From Lactococcus garvieae subsp. garvieae (GTDB taxonomy: Bacteria; Bacillota; Bacilli; Lactobacillales; Streptococcaceae), in the NCBI RefSeq assembly GCF_029024465.1, contig NZ_CP118950.1, positions 992,001-1,056,000 on the forward strand: DNA of 64,000 nt, written 5' to 3'. The position numbers were made by a program, and so were the translations under genes. How positions within the stretch are numbered: the first letter of the stretch is position 1; the number at the start of each line of letters is the position of its first letter. Below are positions 7,718-16,075 of this stretch, in pieces. The notes beneath the pieces are model-generated. The model saw only the letters and a list, made by a program, of their open reading frames with translations, had not been told where the DNA came from and ran no database searches.

Positions 7718-9074
7718 AATTTTTCTTATTTTTCAATGCAGAATAACTTGCAATCAGTCCCAGGATGACTAATACGAAGAAGATGACCAGAATGACTGAA
7801 GTTCCAAATTGGGTACCTTCTTTAAACCCTTGAGCATGTTGAAAGACAGAAAGAATGTTGGCTACCAAGGCAGTTGCAATGGCTCCGATAAATTGCTGTG
7901 ATGTATTGACTAATGCATTTCCGTCTGAGAGTTCTTCAGGTGAAAGTGTACTTAAACTGCTGGTCATTAAGTTGCTGTAGGATACACCTAATCCAAGCAT
8001 CATAACGATGTGAGCAATCAATAACAACACAAGTGACTGCGTTGGGAGGAAAACAAAAAGTAAAATGATTCCCAAGCTTGCAGTCAATAAACCAAAGGTG
8101 ATTGGCTTCTTCGCACCAACCTGATCCAAAATTTTTCCAGAAATTGGAGCGAGGATTGCACCAACAAGAGCGCCTGGAAACATAAAGAGTCCAGCTACAG
8201 CAGAACTATAGCCTGCAGAAACTTGGATAAAGTTCGGTAAAATAAAGGATAAACCTAAAAGAAGACCTTGATACACCAGAAGGGTAAAGAGTAGGGCGAC
8301 AAATTTACGATGACGTAATATAGCTAATTCGATCAGTGTTTCTTTACGATTATAATAAACAAAGAGTAGGGCACTTATAATACCAACAATAAAGAGAATG
8401 ACAAAGGTCAAAATTTGTTCGGCACTCAAGGCTGAAATGAAGACGAAAAACATGACAGAAAGTGCCAAGACTGGTTGTAGCGCCAGTCTTTTTGTTGTGT
8501 GTTTCTTCTCTTCAGGAAGTGAAGAAAGACCAATAATTAGGGATACAACGATTAAGGGAAGTAAAAAGATATAAATATAGCGCCAATCCAATGCGTTTGA
8601 GATGATACCACCATAAGTTGGCCCAATGGCAGGCGCAATTGATGTTGTGACTGTTCCCAATCCCATCATCATGCCACGTTTTTCCAGAGGCGCCTTAGTT
8701 AAGATAAGGTGGAACATTAAAGGTAAAGCAATACCAGTTCCGACCCCTTGTAAAAGGCGTCCTGCCAACAAAAGTGTAAAGTTAGGTGAAAAGCAATTAA
8801 TCAGGACACCGAGGAAGAAAAGAAGATTCCCAGATATGAAGAGCTTACGAGACGAGAAGCGCTGATTAAAGTATGAAGACAAAGGAATAATAATCGCAAT
8901 TGCTAATAGGTAGATAGTGGTGACCCATTGTATCTTGGAAGTGCTTAGTCCAAACTCAGTAATCAATTGAGGGAAGGTCACGTTCATCGCTGTTTCGATT
9001 AATACCCCTGAAAAAGACAAGAGTCCGGTAGCAATGACAGCACCTAAGAGATGAAATTTTTTGTTTTTATTCAT
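7716..9074 (-). CDS. MFS drug/H+ antiporter, DHA2 (EmrB/LmrB-like)
   Basis: 452 residues with many hydrophobic helices (I count about 14). The antiporter motif C appears as APAIGPTYGG in helix 5, and motif A-like SSYFNQRFSSRKLF follows helix 2. It has the start and layout of the DHA2 drug-efflux branch, related to LmrB and EmrB, and acts in the cytoplasmic membrane by exporting amphipathic compounds for protons. AGGAGG is 12 bases from the ATG, longer than usual. The transcript leader carries a strong hairpin with a U tract (9106-9145), which suggests attenuation. It is one of few left-arm genes on the - strand. Substrate unknown. Confidence 0.87.
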   Translation of the reverse strand: MNKNKKFHLLGAVIATGLLSFSGVLIETAMNVTFPQLITEFGLSTSKIQWVTTIYLLAIAIIIPLSSYFNQRFSSRKLFISGNLLFFLGVLINCFSPNFTLLLAGRLLQGVGTGIALPLMFHLILTKAPLEKRGMMMGLGTVTTSIAPAIGPTYGGIISNALDWRYIYIFLLPLIVVSLIIGLSSLPEEKKHTTKRLALQPVLALSVMFFVFISALSAEQILTFVILFIVGIISALLFVYYNRKETLIELAILRHRKFVALLFTLLVYQGLLLGLSFILPNFIQVSAGYSSAVAGLFMFPGALVGAILAPISGKILDQVGAKKPITFGLLTASLGIILLFVFLPTQSLVLLLIAHIVMMLGLGVSYSNLMTSSLSTLSPEELSDGNALVNTSQQFIGAIATALVANILSVFQHAQGFKEGTQFGTSVILVIFFVLVILGLIASYSALKNKKN

Positions 9075-9105
9075 GCAGTTAAATGTCCTCCTAATTTAAA
9101 CAAAA

Positions 9106-9157
9106 AGAGGCGAAATTATTATCCTAAAATAATAATTTCGCCTCTGTATAATATCAA
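9106..9157 (-). promoter_or_regulatory. Promoter and hairpin leader (possible attenuator) of the MFS gene
   Basis: A perfect 16-bp inverted repeat (9106-9121 with 9130-9145) reads on the - strand as a GC-containing stem followed by TTTTTG, then AGGAGG and the MFS start. An extended -10 (TGATATTAT, - strand 9156-9148) lies just upstream, so the hairpin would be at the very 5' end of the mRNA, or an attenuator if transcription starts further out. Confidence 0.55.
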
Positions 9158-9354
9158 CATAAATCTATGTTATCTGTACGAAAGTTATAACTTTTCCATT
9201 ATAACTTCTATGATAAAAAAATGCAACTGTGAATGTGAAAGTAAAAACCAGGAAATGCAACTGAAATATTTATGTCATTTAAACATCAAAAATTTAACCT
9301 GTATTTATTACTAAATTATTGATATTTTGCACAAAAGGAGTTATTATATAGTTG
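9158..9354. other. Intergenic region, AT-rich
   Basis: Between the MFS leader and the spx operator I see no convincing gene. Open frames here lack ribosome sites and read through the hairpin. The right end should hold the spx promoter; TATTAT-type -10 candidates lie at 9342-9350, but no -35 is well spaced. Confidence 0.5.
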
Positions 9355-9372
9355 TGTTTACAAACGTAAACA
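9355..9372 (+). promoter_or_regulatory. Inverted-repeat operator upstream of spx-lctO
   Basis: TGTTTACAAACGTAAACA is a perfect 7-bp inverted repeat with a 4-base centre, placed just after the likely -10. The first 16 bases match 15 of 16 at the azoreductase promoter (54777-54794, opposite strand). This suggests a shared redox-responsive repressor; its identity is unknown. Confidence 0.6.
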
Positions 9373-9430
9373 AATCGAGCAAGTGAATTTCACTTCCTAC
9401 ACTCAATAGAAATAAAATGGAGAAGAAAAG

Positions 9431-9826
9431 ATGATTAAATTTTACTATACTCCCTCATGTACCAGCTGTCGGAAAGCAAAAGTTTGGTTAGAAAACCATA
9501 ATCTGGAATATACGGAGCACAACTTATTTGCTGATCCTTTGACAGAAGAGGAGATTGGTGAATTGTTAGCTAAAACAGAAAACGGCACTGAAGATCTTAT
9601 TTCAACACGTTCACAAGCATTTAAAAATTTAAACGTCAATGTAGAAGAAATGACTGTTAAAGAGTGGACAAAATTCATCTCCGAGCATCCAGAACTTCTT
9701 CGCCGACCACTTTTAGTGAAAGGGCCACAACTCCAAGCTGGATTTAATGAAGATCAATTGCGCAGTTTCTTTTCGAGAGAATATCGCCAAATTGAATTAC
9801 AAACAACAAAGAGTGCAGTAGCTTAA
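9431..9826 (+). CDS. Spx-family regulator (ArsC-like fold)
   Basis: 131 residues. It has the Spx/ArsC fold with the redox pair C10-x-x-C13 (CTSC) near the N-terminus and the RRPLLVKG block in the C-terminal half. Spx proteins bind the alpha subunit C-terminal domain of RNA polymerase and switch on thiol-stress genes when the CXXC pair is oxidised. Lactococci carry several paralogues. An unannotated ArsC-like reductase is less likely given the CXXC. It lies 44 bases upstream of lactate oxidase with no terminator between, so a thiol-stress regulator appears co-expressed with an H2O2 producer. A palindromic operator precedes it. Confidence 0.85.
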   Translation: MIKFYYTPSCTSCRKAKVWLENHNLEYTEHNLFADPLTEEEIGELLAKTENGTEDLISTRSQAFKNLNVNVEEMTVKEWTKFISEHPELLRRPLLVKGPQLQAGFNEDQLRSFFSREYRQIELQTTKSAVA

Positions 9827-9870
9827 AGCACTAACTTGAAAAAATACTACAAAAGAAAGAGGAAATAACC

Positions 9871-10968
9871 ATGACATATGTTACTAGTAATGATGAACAA
9901 AAAGTAGAAATCGTAAATATTGCTTCACTTGAGGGACGTGTAAAAGATCGTATGGAAGCTCAAGGGAATAAAGGTGCGTTTGGTTATATTCGTGGCGGCG
10001 CAGAGGATGAATGGACAATGCGGGAAAATACGGCTTCCTTTAATACGAAATCAATCTCTCCGCGTGTGTTACGGGGGATTGATTCTGCAGACTTGAGAAC
10101 CAGCATTTTTGGGATCGATCTTAAAACACCGATTATACAAGCTCCGGTTGCTGCACAAGGTTTGGCTCATATGGAAGGAGAGGTTGACACAGCTAAAGCT
10201 ATGGAAGAAGTGGGCTCACTTTTCTCTATTTCAACTTATGGTTCAACATCTGTGGAAGATGCAGCAGCAGCTGTTAATGGCGCACCACAATTTTTTCAAC
10301 TTTATATGAGTAAAGATGACCAATTTAATCAATTTTTGCTTGAAAAAGCAGTGAAATCTGGAGTAAAAGCGATTATCTTAACTGCTGACTCTACACTTGG
10401 GGGTTATCGTGAAGAAGATGTGATTAATCATTTCCAATTTCCATTGCCAATGCCAAATTTGGCAGCATTTTCTGAATCAGATGGCGTTGGAAAAGGTATT
10501 TTTGAAATTTATGCGGAAGCAAAACAAGGGCTTGTCCTCTCTGACATTCAAAAAATTAAAAACTGGACAAATCTTCCTGTTATCGTGAAAGGTATTCAAG
10601 ATCCAGTGGATGCGATGGAGGCTATTGCAGCAGGTGCTGATGGTATTTGGGTATCTAATCACGGAGGACGTCAACTGGATGGAGGACCAGCTTCCTTTAC
10701 GGTCCTTCCAAGAATTGCACAAGTGGTCAATAAACGTGTCCCAATTATTTTTGATAGTGGTGTACGTCGTGGTGAGCATGTCTTCAAAGCTTTAGCTAGT
10801 GGTGCAGACCTAGTTGCCATTGGTCGTCCTGTACTTTACGGCTTAAACTTAGGTGGTAAAGAAGGTGTTAAATCAGTGTTTGAACATCTTAATAAAGAAT
10901 TATCAATCACTATGCAGTTGGCTGGTGCTAAAGATATCGAAGCAATCAAAAATACAAACTTACTTTAA
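9871..10968 (+). CDS. lctO: L-lactate oxidase (FMN)
   Basis: 365 residues, an FMN-dependent alpha-hydroxy acid oxidase. It shows SNHGGRQLDGGP with catalytic H264 and R267, plus FMN-phosphate blocks DSGVRRGEHVFKALASGAD and AIGRP. Length and sequence fit the Aerococcus/Streptococcus lactate oxidase branch, which converts L-lactate and O2 to pyruvate and H2O2; the membrane insert of L-lactate dehydrogenases (LldD) is absent. It is cytoplasmic. SD AAAGAGG precedes the ATG. It lies between spx and pyruvate oxidase, whose substrate it makes. Glycolate or mandelate oxidase activity is less likely from context. Confidence 0.92.
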   Translation: MTYVTSNDEQKVEIVNIASLEGRVKDRMEAQGNKGAFGYIRGGAEDEWTMRENTASFNTKSISPRVLRGIDSADLRTSIFGIDLKTPIIQAPVAAQGLAHMEGEVDTAKAMEEVGSLFSISTYGSTSVEDAAAAVNGAPQFFQLYMSKDDQFNQFLLEKAVKSGVKAIILTADSTLGGYREEDVINHFQFPLPMPNLAAFSESDGVGKGIFEIYAEAKQGLVLSDIQKIKNWTNLPVIVKGIQDPVDAMEAIAAGADGIWVSNHGGRQLDGGPASFTVLPRIAQVVNKRVPIIFDSGVRRGEHVFKALASGADLVAIGRPVLYGLNLGGKEGVKSVFEHLNKELSITMQLAGAKDIEAIKNTNLL

Positions 10969-11036
10969 ATTTGAGTCAGATAATTTCAGAAGTGTATCGA
11001 AAATCCTCTCTCTCAAAAAGTTATTCTTCAGGTATC

Positions 11037-11096
11037 TTTGCCTTTTTAGCCTCTTTCGTAGTATAATTAGTATGTAAGGAAATGAAAAGGCTTTCG
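11037..11096 (+). promoter_or_regulatory. Promoter and cre-like site of pyruvate oxidase
   Basis: TATAAT at 11062-11067 is preceded at a distance by TTTGCC. Just downstream, TGAAAAGGCTTTCG (11083-11096) matches 12 of 14 positions of the CcpA cre consensus, a position suited to catabolite repression. A leader of about 95 bases follows, in which I see no clear riboswitch. Confidence 0.45.
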
Positions 11097-11170
11097 CCAG
11101 AGAGCAGTGCCTCAGCGTCTAATTTTCGATCACTCATGTTTTATGTTTTTAGAAATGAGAGGAAATAGTA

Positions 11171-12964
11171 ATGGTAGAAACAATAAAAGCTGGTGTTGCA
11201 GCAGTTAAAGTTCTTGAAAATTGGGGAGTAAAAGATATTTATGGTCTGCCAGGTGGCTCCATCAATTCCTTAATGGATGCCCTCTTAGAAGAAAAAGAGC
11301 GTATTCGTTTTGTTCAGGTCCGTCATGAAGAAGTGGGTGCGATGGCTGCAAGTATGCATGCTAAATTTACAGGCCATATTGGTGTAGCCTTTGGTTCTGC
11401 AGGACCTGGTGGAACGCACTTAATGAATGGTTTATATGATGCAAAAGAAGATCATGTCCCTTTGTTAGCAATTATTGGCCAATTTGGCACTACTGGAATG
11501 AATATGGATACTTTCCAAGAAATGAATGAAGATCCTATTTATGCGGATGTTTCCGTCTATCATCGTGTGGTTATGACTGCACAATCGCTTCCTCATATTA
11601 TTGACGAAGCGATTCGTCAAGCTTACAGCAAAAAAGGTGTGGCTGTAGTTCAACTTCCAGTTGATTTAGGCTGGCAAGAAATTGAAAAAGATTCATGGTT
11701 TGATGCAAGTCAAGCTTATATCCAACCCGAATTTGCGGAACCCAAGCAAGAAGCTCTTGATCATGCAATGCAAATTTTACAAAAAGCTGAACGTCCAGTT
11801 ATTTTCTCTGGTATTGGGATGCGTGGGGCAGGGAGTGAGCTTATGGCGCTTTCAAGAAAAATTAAAGCTCCTATAATGGTCTCTGCACTGGCTATTGATA
11901 TTGTGGACGATGACTTTGAAGCTTTTCTTGGATCACCTACTCGAGTTTCAAGAAAACCAGCTAATGATGCTATTGCAAATGCGGATACCGTGTTAATGCT
12001 GGGAACCAACCAACCTTTTATCGATGTTACGAATATGTTTGAACATGTGAAACATGTGATTCAAGTAGATATTGATCCTGCAAAATTAGGCAAACGTCAA
12101 CGGACAGAACTTAGCATTTTAGCGGATGCTAAAAAAGTTGTGAAAGCTCTCTCTCAACAAATGAAGGAAAAAGAAGAGACACCTTGGTGGCGTGCCAATG
12201 TAAAAAACATTGTGAACTGGAAAAATTATACGCAGGCGCTTGAAGAAGATAAAGAAAATCCGTTGAATCTTTATCAGGTCTATCATGCCATTAATAAAGT
12301 CGCGAAAAATGATGCCCTCTTTTCAACTGATGTTGGGGATGTTACGATGACCTCTGTTCGTCATTTGCATATGGGCAAAGGTCAACTTTGGCGTACATCT
12401 GGCTTGTTTGCGACAATGGGAGTTGGGCTTCCGGGTGCGATTTCGGCCAAACTAGACTTTCCTGAGCGTCAAGTATGGTCGCTCTCAGGTGATGGTGCTT
12501 TTTCAATGGTTATGCAAGATTTAGCCACTCAAGCTCAAGAAAAGTTACCAATTATTAATGTCGTTTTCTCTAACCAACAATTTGGGTTTATCAAAGATGA
12601 GCAAGAAACTACTAATAAAGGTTATCTTGGGGTAGAATTTACTGGAATTGATTTTGCAAAAGTTTCCGAGGCAATGGGGGTGCATGGTTTTACAGTAAGC
12701 AAAGTCGAAGAGTTGGACGATGTTTTTGCCCAAGCGATGAAATTAGTTGAATCAGGTTTACCTGTGCTTATTGATGCTAAAATTACGGGCGAAAGTCCTA
12801 TTCCAGTGGAACGTTTACAACTCGATCCTAAACAATATTCACAAGAAACTATTGATGCTTTCAAAGAACGTTTCCATGCTGAAAAATTACAACCTTTTGC
12901 TGTTTATATGGAAGAAGAAGGTTTAACTGAGGCAGGAAAGGCGACAGACTTGGGAGGCTTCTAG
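11171..12964 (+). CDS. pox: Pyruvate oxidase (TPP/FAD, acetyl-phosphate forming)
   Basis: 597 residues, three-domain TPP enzyme. The N-terminal PYR domain has the catalytic glutamate in RHEEVGAMAA, the middle domain binds FAD, and the C-terminal PP domain has the TPP motif SGDGAFSMVMQDLATQAQEKLPIINVVFSN. Length and YGLPGGSINSL at the start match SpxB/Pox rather than acetolactate synthase. The reaction is pyruvate + Pi + O2 to acetyl phosphate + CO2 + H2O2. SD GAGGAAA precedes the ATG. With lactate oxidase upstream, lactate could be burned to acetyl phosphate with ATP gain and two H2O2. A cre-like site in the promoter suggests repression by glucose. Confidence 0.93.
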   Translation: MVETIKAGVAAVKVLENWGVKDIYGLPGGSINSLMDALLEEKERIRFVQVRHEEVGAMAASMHAKFTGHIGVAFGSAGPGGTHLMNGLYDAKEDHVPLLAIIGQFGTTGMNMDTFQEMNEDPIYADVSVYHRVVMTAQSLPHIIDEAIRQAYSKKGVAVVQLPVDLGWQEIEKDSWFDASQAYIQPEFAEPKQEALDHAMQILQKAERPVIFSGIGMRGAGSELMALSRKIKAPIMVSALAIDIVDDDFEAFLGSPTRVSRKPANDAIANADTVLMLGTNQPFIDVTNMFEHVKHVIQVDIDPAKLGKRQRTELSILADAKKVVKALSQQMKEKEETPWWRANVKNIVNWKNYTQALEEDKENPLNLYQVYHAINKVAKNDALFSTDVGDVTMTSVRHLHMGKGQLWRTSGLFATMGVGLPGAISAKLDFPERQVWSLSGDGAFSMVMQDLATQAQEKLPIINVVFSNQQFGFIKDEQETTNKGYLGVEFTGIDFAKVSEAMGVHGFTVSKVEELDDVFAQAMKLVESGLPVLIDAKITGESPIPVERLQLDPKQYSQETIDAFKERFHAEKLQPFAVYMEEEGLTEAGKATDLGGF

Positions 12965-12982
12965 CTCCAATAAGAGGTGAAA

Positions 12983-13243
12983 ATGGACAATTCAAAAATT
13001 AATAATCAAGCTGCAACTGATGAAAACTTGGAGCAAGCAGGTTACCGACGTTATCGTGGCAAGGAAATGGATATCTATTATAATGCTCAAATCTGTGAAC
13101 ATGCAGGAGAATGTGTACGTGGTAATCCAGCTGTCTGGGAAGTAGGACGTCGACCATGGATTCTCCCTGACAATGGAGAAAAAATTGATAACCAAGCGAT
13201 TATCAATCGTTGTCCATCTGGTGCACTGAAATTTATCAAGTAA
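12983..13243 (+). CDS. (4Fe-4S) mono-cluster protein, YjdI-like
   Basis: 86 residues. The conserved core runs YRGKEMDIYYNAQICEHAGE and ends CPSGAL; cysteines in CEHAGEC and RCPSG are the probable cluster ligands, and only three conserved Cys are seen plus a likely His. This is the Fer4_19/DUF1271 (YjdI) family, of unknown function. I place the start at ATG 12983, five bases after AAGAGG. It sits 18 bases after pyruvate oxidase and 18 before a GNAT gene; the same pair (yjdI-yjdJ) occurs in E. coli. A role in electron transfer or sensing for the oxidase module is inference. Confidence 0.8.
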   Translation: MDNSKINNQAATDENLEQAGYRRYRGKEMDIYYNAQICEHAGECVRGNPAVWEVGRRPWILPDNGEKIDNQAIINRCPSGALKFIK

Positions 13244-13261
13244 ATAGCAAAGGGGAAGACT

Positions 13262-13534
13262 ATGAAAACTGTTGAAGAAGACAACAACATTATCTTGTAC
13301 AATGACAATAATGAGCGCATTGGCGAGATGACATTTATGACAATGGGCAACAATATTGTGATAACGCATACAGGTGTTGCTATCGAATATCGAGGCCAAG
13401 GTCTTGCTCAATTGCTTTTAAAAGCAGGAATTGAAAAAGCACGCAAAGAAGACCTCAAACTTCAAGCAACTTGCCCTTATGCGGCAAAGTATTTTAGAGC
13501 ACATAAAGAAGAATTACAAGACGTTTTAAAATAG
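13262..13534 (+). CDS. GCN5-related N-acetyltransferase, YjdJ-like
   Basis: 90 residues, the short one-domain YjdJ type of GNAT. The acetyl-CoA pyrophosphate loop appears as VAIEYRGQGLAQLLL, and the C-terminus has the family's CPYAAKYFRAHKE block. Such minimal GNATs lack the N-terminal strand pair of larger members; substrates are unknown. SD AAGGGGAAG lies before the ATG. It ends the presumed pox-FeS-GNAT operon and is followed by a terminator. Co-location with an acetyl-phosphate producer is interesting but no more than context. Confidence 0.84.
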   Translation: MKTVEEDNNIILYNDNNERIGEMTFMTMGNNIVITHTGVAIEYRGQGLAQLLLKAGIEKARKEDLKLQATCPYAAKYFRAHKEELQDVLK

Positions 13535-13575
13535 GAAAAGCGAGTCAAAACAGTAGCGTTTTGGCTTTTTTCCTA
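13532..13575 (+). terminator. Terminator of the pyruvate oxidase operon
   Basis: Stem CAAAAC/GTTTTG (13546-13551 with 13558-13563) extends past a small bulge by AAAAGC/GCTTTT and ends in a T run. Confidence 0.75.
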
Positions 13576-13611
13576 TTATGATGGATTTAAGAGAAAGTTG
13601 GAGGACCGGAT

Positions 13612-14934
13612 ATGGAAAAATATGACTATATTATTGTCGGCGCAGGACCTGGAGGAAATGCACTAGCTTATGCACTCAAAGCGCAAGGAGCATCTGTCCT
13701 TATTGCGGAAAAGGATAAATGGGGCGGCACATGTCCGAACTATGGCTGCGATCCCACCAAGATCATGATGACACTTGTCGAGGCAAAGTACAGAGCAGAA
13801 AATTTAGCTTCTGCTGGTCTACACGGCAGTCTTAGAATTGATTGGCAAGAGATGTTGGCTCGGAAAAAAGCATACAGTGATGCCATCCCTTCAGGAACTG
13901 AACAAGGATTGAAAAATGCAGGCATAGAGACTGTTTATGGCTCGGCAAGTTTTCAGACCGATGGACATCTAGCTGTTGAGGGTAAGGTATACGTTGCGGA
14001 TAACTATATCCTAGCAACTGGTGCACGACCAAGAGTTTTGGATATTCCAGGCAGTGAGTATTTGCTGACTTCCAATGACTTCTTAGAGTTAGAGGAACTT
14101 CCCAAACGTCTTGTTTTCTTAGGTTCAGGTTATGTCTCACTCGAATTAGCCCAAATCGCTCATGCAGCGGGAGCTGAGGTTTCTGTACTCACTCACGGGG
14201 CACTAAAAATTCGAGGTTTTGCGGACGATTTTGCTGTTTCTTATATTAAGCAATTACAAAAGGAAGGTATTTCCTTTGTTGATAATTTTTCTCCTGAAAG
14301 ACTGGAACAAACTGATTCGGGAATCGAAATTATTAGTGAAGACAAGCGCAAAGTCACTGCGGATGGTGTTATCTCAGCAGTTGGACGTATTCCTAATATT
14401 GAAGACCTAAATCTAGACGCTGTCGGCGTAAAAACAACGGCTAAAGGTATCGAGGTCAATGAATTTTTGCAAACTCAGCATCCAAATATATATGCTATCG
14501 GAGATGTTTTAGATAAAAAACAGCCCAAACTAACACCTGTTTCAGGTTTTGAGGCCAGATACCTTGCACGTTATTTTGCACAGAAGGGTCAAATTGAAGC
14601 TATCCAATATCCGGCCATTCCTACTGTTATTTTTGGATCCAGCAAGCTCGCTCAAATTGGTCAAACTCAAATTCTTGATAAAGAAAATGAGCGAAGCTTA
14701 GATATGACGGATTGGTATACCTATAAACGCATCGCTGATCCCCTTTCAAAAATCAATGTTATTGTAAATGATAAAAATGAAATTCTTGGAGCAACACTTC
14801 TCTCGACCGTGGCAGAAGAACTTGTAAATATCTTGAATTTCTGTATTAACCAAACTATTAATTTGGACAAATTTCAAAATATGATCATGGCCTATCCCAC
14901 AATTGCCAGTGATTTATTCTATCTTTATGACTAA
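13612..14934 (+). CDS. FAD-dependent pyridine nucleotide-disulfide oxidoreductase
   Basis: 440 residues, a two-dinucleotide-fold flavoenzyme. It has GAGPGG near the N-terminus, the redox-active disulfide C41-x4-C46 in GGTCPNYGCDPTK, an NAD(P)H motif GSGYVSLELA, and the FAD block YAIGDVLD. It belongs to the glutathione-reductase/lipoamide-dehydrogenase/mercuric-reductase class; the usual KIP or KAL after the second Cys is replaced by DPTK, and the C-terminal HxxxxE catalytic dyad is not evident (AYPTIASDLF instead of HAHPTLSE). Its substrate is unknown and it may use a low-molecular-weight disulfide. It stands alone with SD GGAGG, downstream of the H2O2-forming module. Confidence 0.82.
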   Translation: MEKYDYIIVGAGPGGNALAYALKAQGASVLIAEKDKWGGTCPNYGCDPTKIMMTLVEAKYRAENLASAGLHGSLRIDWQEMLARKKAYSDAIPSGTEQGLKNAGIETVYGSASFQTDGHLAVEGKVYVADNYILATGARPRVLDIPGSEYLLTSNDFLELEELPKRLVFLGSGYVSLELAQIAHAAGAEVSVLTHGALKIRGFADDFAVSYIKQLQKEGISFVDNFSPERLEQTDSGIEIISEDKRKVTADGVISAVGRIPNIEDLNLDAVGVKTTAKGIEVNEFLQTQHPNIYAIGDVLDKKQPKLTPVSGFEARYLARYFAQKGQIEAIQYPAIPTVIFGSSKLAQIGQTQILDKENERSLDMTDWYTYKRIADPLSKINVIVNDKNEILGATLLSTVAEELVNILNFCINQTINLDKFQNMIMAYPTIASDLFYLYD

Positions 14935-14941
14935 AAAGCAG

Positions 14942-14965
14942 AAAGAGCCAAGGTTGAGGCTCTTT
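14942..14965 (+). terminator. Terminator after the disulfide oxidoreductase
   Basis: AAAGAGCC (14942-14949) pairs with GGCTCTTT (14958-14965), followed by more T. Confidence 0.85.
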
Positions 14966-15006
14966 TTTTTACATTTTTAATTAATCTAATCATTTTTAGT
15001 TTTTGC

Positions 15007-15065
15007 TTGACATATTCCCAGCAAGCGATTACAATAGTTAAGTAATATGTGAGAACGTTTCCACA
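15007..15065 (+). promoter_or_regulatory. rbs promoter with LacI-type operator
   Basis: Consensus promoter: TTGACA (15007-15012), 17 bp, TACAAT (15030-15035). TGTGAGAACGTTTCCACA (15048-15065) is a near-perfect dyad centred on ACGT, just downstream of the start site. It is the likely RbsR operator for self-repression and also resembles a cre site. Confidence 0.78.
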
Positions 15066-15085
15066 TTATGTCACAAGGAGGTCTA

Positions 15086-16075
15086 TTGGCTACAATTAAA
15101 CAGGTTGCCTCGAAAGCTGGCGTGTCCGTGTCTACTGTTTCAAGATATATCACACATAAAGGATATGTTAGCGCAGAAGCAGAGGTAAAGATTAAAAAAG
15201 CGATTCAAGACTTGAATTACTCACCTAATATCTCAGCTCAGTCTCTTAAAAGTAAAAAAAGTAACTTGGTCGGTCTTTTATTGCCGGATATCTCTAACCC
15301 TTTCTTTCCGATGTTGGCGAAAGGTGTGGAAGAATTTCTGAGAGAAAAAGGCTATCAACTGATCTTAGGGAATGTTAATGAAGATCGTGAAATCATCAAG
15401 TCTTATCTTCAGTTTTTAGTTCAAAGCAATGCTGCTGGCGTGATCACAACAGTTGACTTTAAGGAAGAATTTCCTGAATTTGATTTACCAGCAGTCACTG
15501 TGGATCGTGTAGGTAAGAAAAGTGAATTTGGTGTCTTTTCGGACAACAGTCAAGGTGGCTTACTTGCTGCAAAAGCTGCAGTAGAAGCAGGAGCACAGCA
15601 GATTGCAGTTGTTCGAGGACCTTTGACCACCGATAATACGAATGAACGCTTTAGTTCTAGTATTGCCTACTTGAATCAAGCAGCAGTGAGCTATCAAGTT
15701 TTTCAAAGTAGGAGTTATGATTTTTCGGAAATTCAAGCAGAAGCAGAAAAACTTCTCCGCAAACAGAAAACTCTTGATACGATTATTCTGCCTTCGGACG
15801 TCCATGCGGTTGCATATATGCAGGAGATCCATCGAATGAATAAACGTATTCCTGAAGATATCCAGCTGATTGGTTATGATGATATTTTGATGAGCAAATA
15901 CGTTTATCCCGCGCTTTCAACGATTCATCAACCCGCTTATGAAATGGGACATGAAGCAGCCCAATTAATTTATAAACTGGCCAACCATCAGCCGATTGAC
16001 CAAAAACAGATTAAACTTAAAGTTTCTTATGTTGAACGTGACAGTACAAGAAAAAATAAAGGAGAACTAAAATGA
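15086..16075 (+). CDS. rbsR: Ribose operon repressor, LacI family
   Basis: 329 residues. The N-terminal helix-turn-helix (IKQVASKAGVSVSTVSRYI) and hinge are followed by a periplasmic-binding-like sensor domain, ending near YVERDST. I place the start at TTG 15086, four bases after AAGGAGG (15075-15081), giving the usual LacI-family MATIKQVA start; an ATG at 15068 lacks a ribosome site. It should bind the dyad just upstream and respond to ribose or a phosphorylated ribose. It heads the operon and overlaps rbsK by four bases (ATGA). The ribose assignment comes from the neighbours. Confidence 0.9.
   Translation: MATIKQVASKAGVSVSTVSRYITHKGYVSAEAEVKIKKAIQDLNYSPNISAQSLKSKKSNLVGLLLPDISNPFFPMLAKGVEEFLREKGYQLILGNVNEDREIIKSYLQFLVQSNAAGVITTVDFKEEFPEFDLPAVTVDRVGKKSEFGVFSDNSQGGLLAAKAAVEAGAQQIAVVRGPLTTDNTNERFSSSIAYLNQAAVSYQVFQSRSYDFSEIQAEAEKLLRKQKTLDTIILPSDVHAVAYMQEIHRMNKRIPEDIQLIGYDDILMSKYVYPALSTIHQPAYEMGHEAAQLIYKLANHQPIDQKQIKLKVSYVERDSTRKNKGELK

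Noticed and set aside
9051-9314. 87-codon + strand frame upstream of spx
   Set aside because: It runs through the MFS start and hairpin leader and has no ribosome site.
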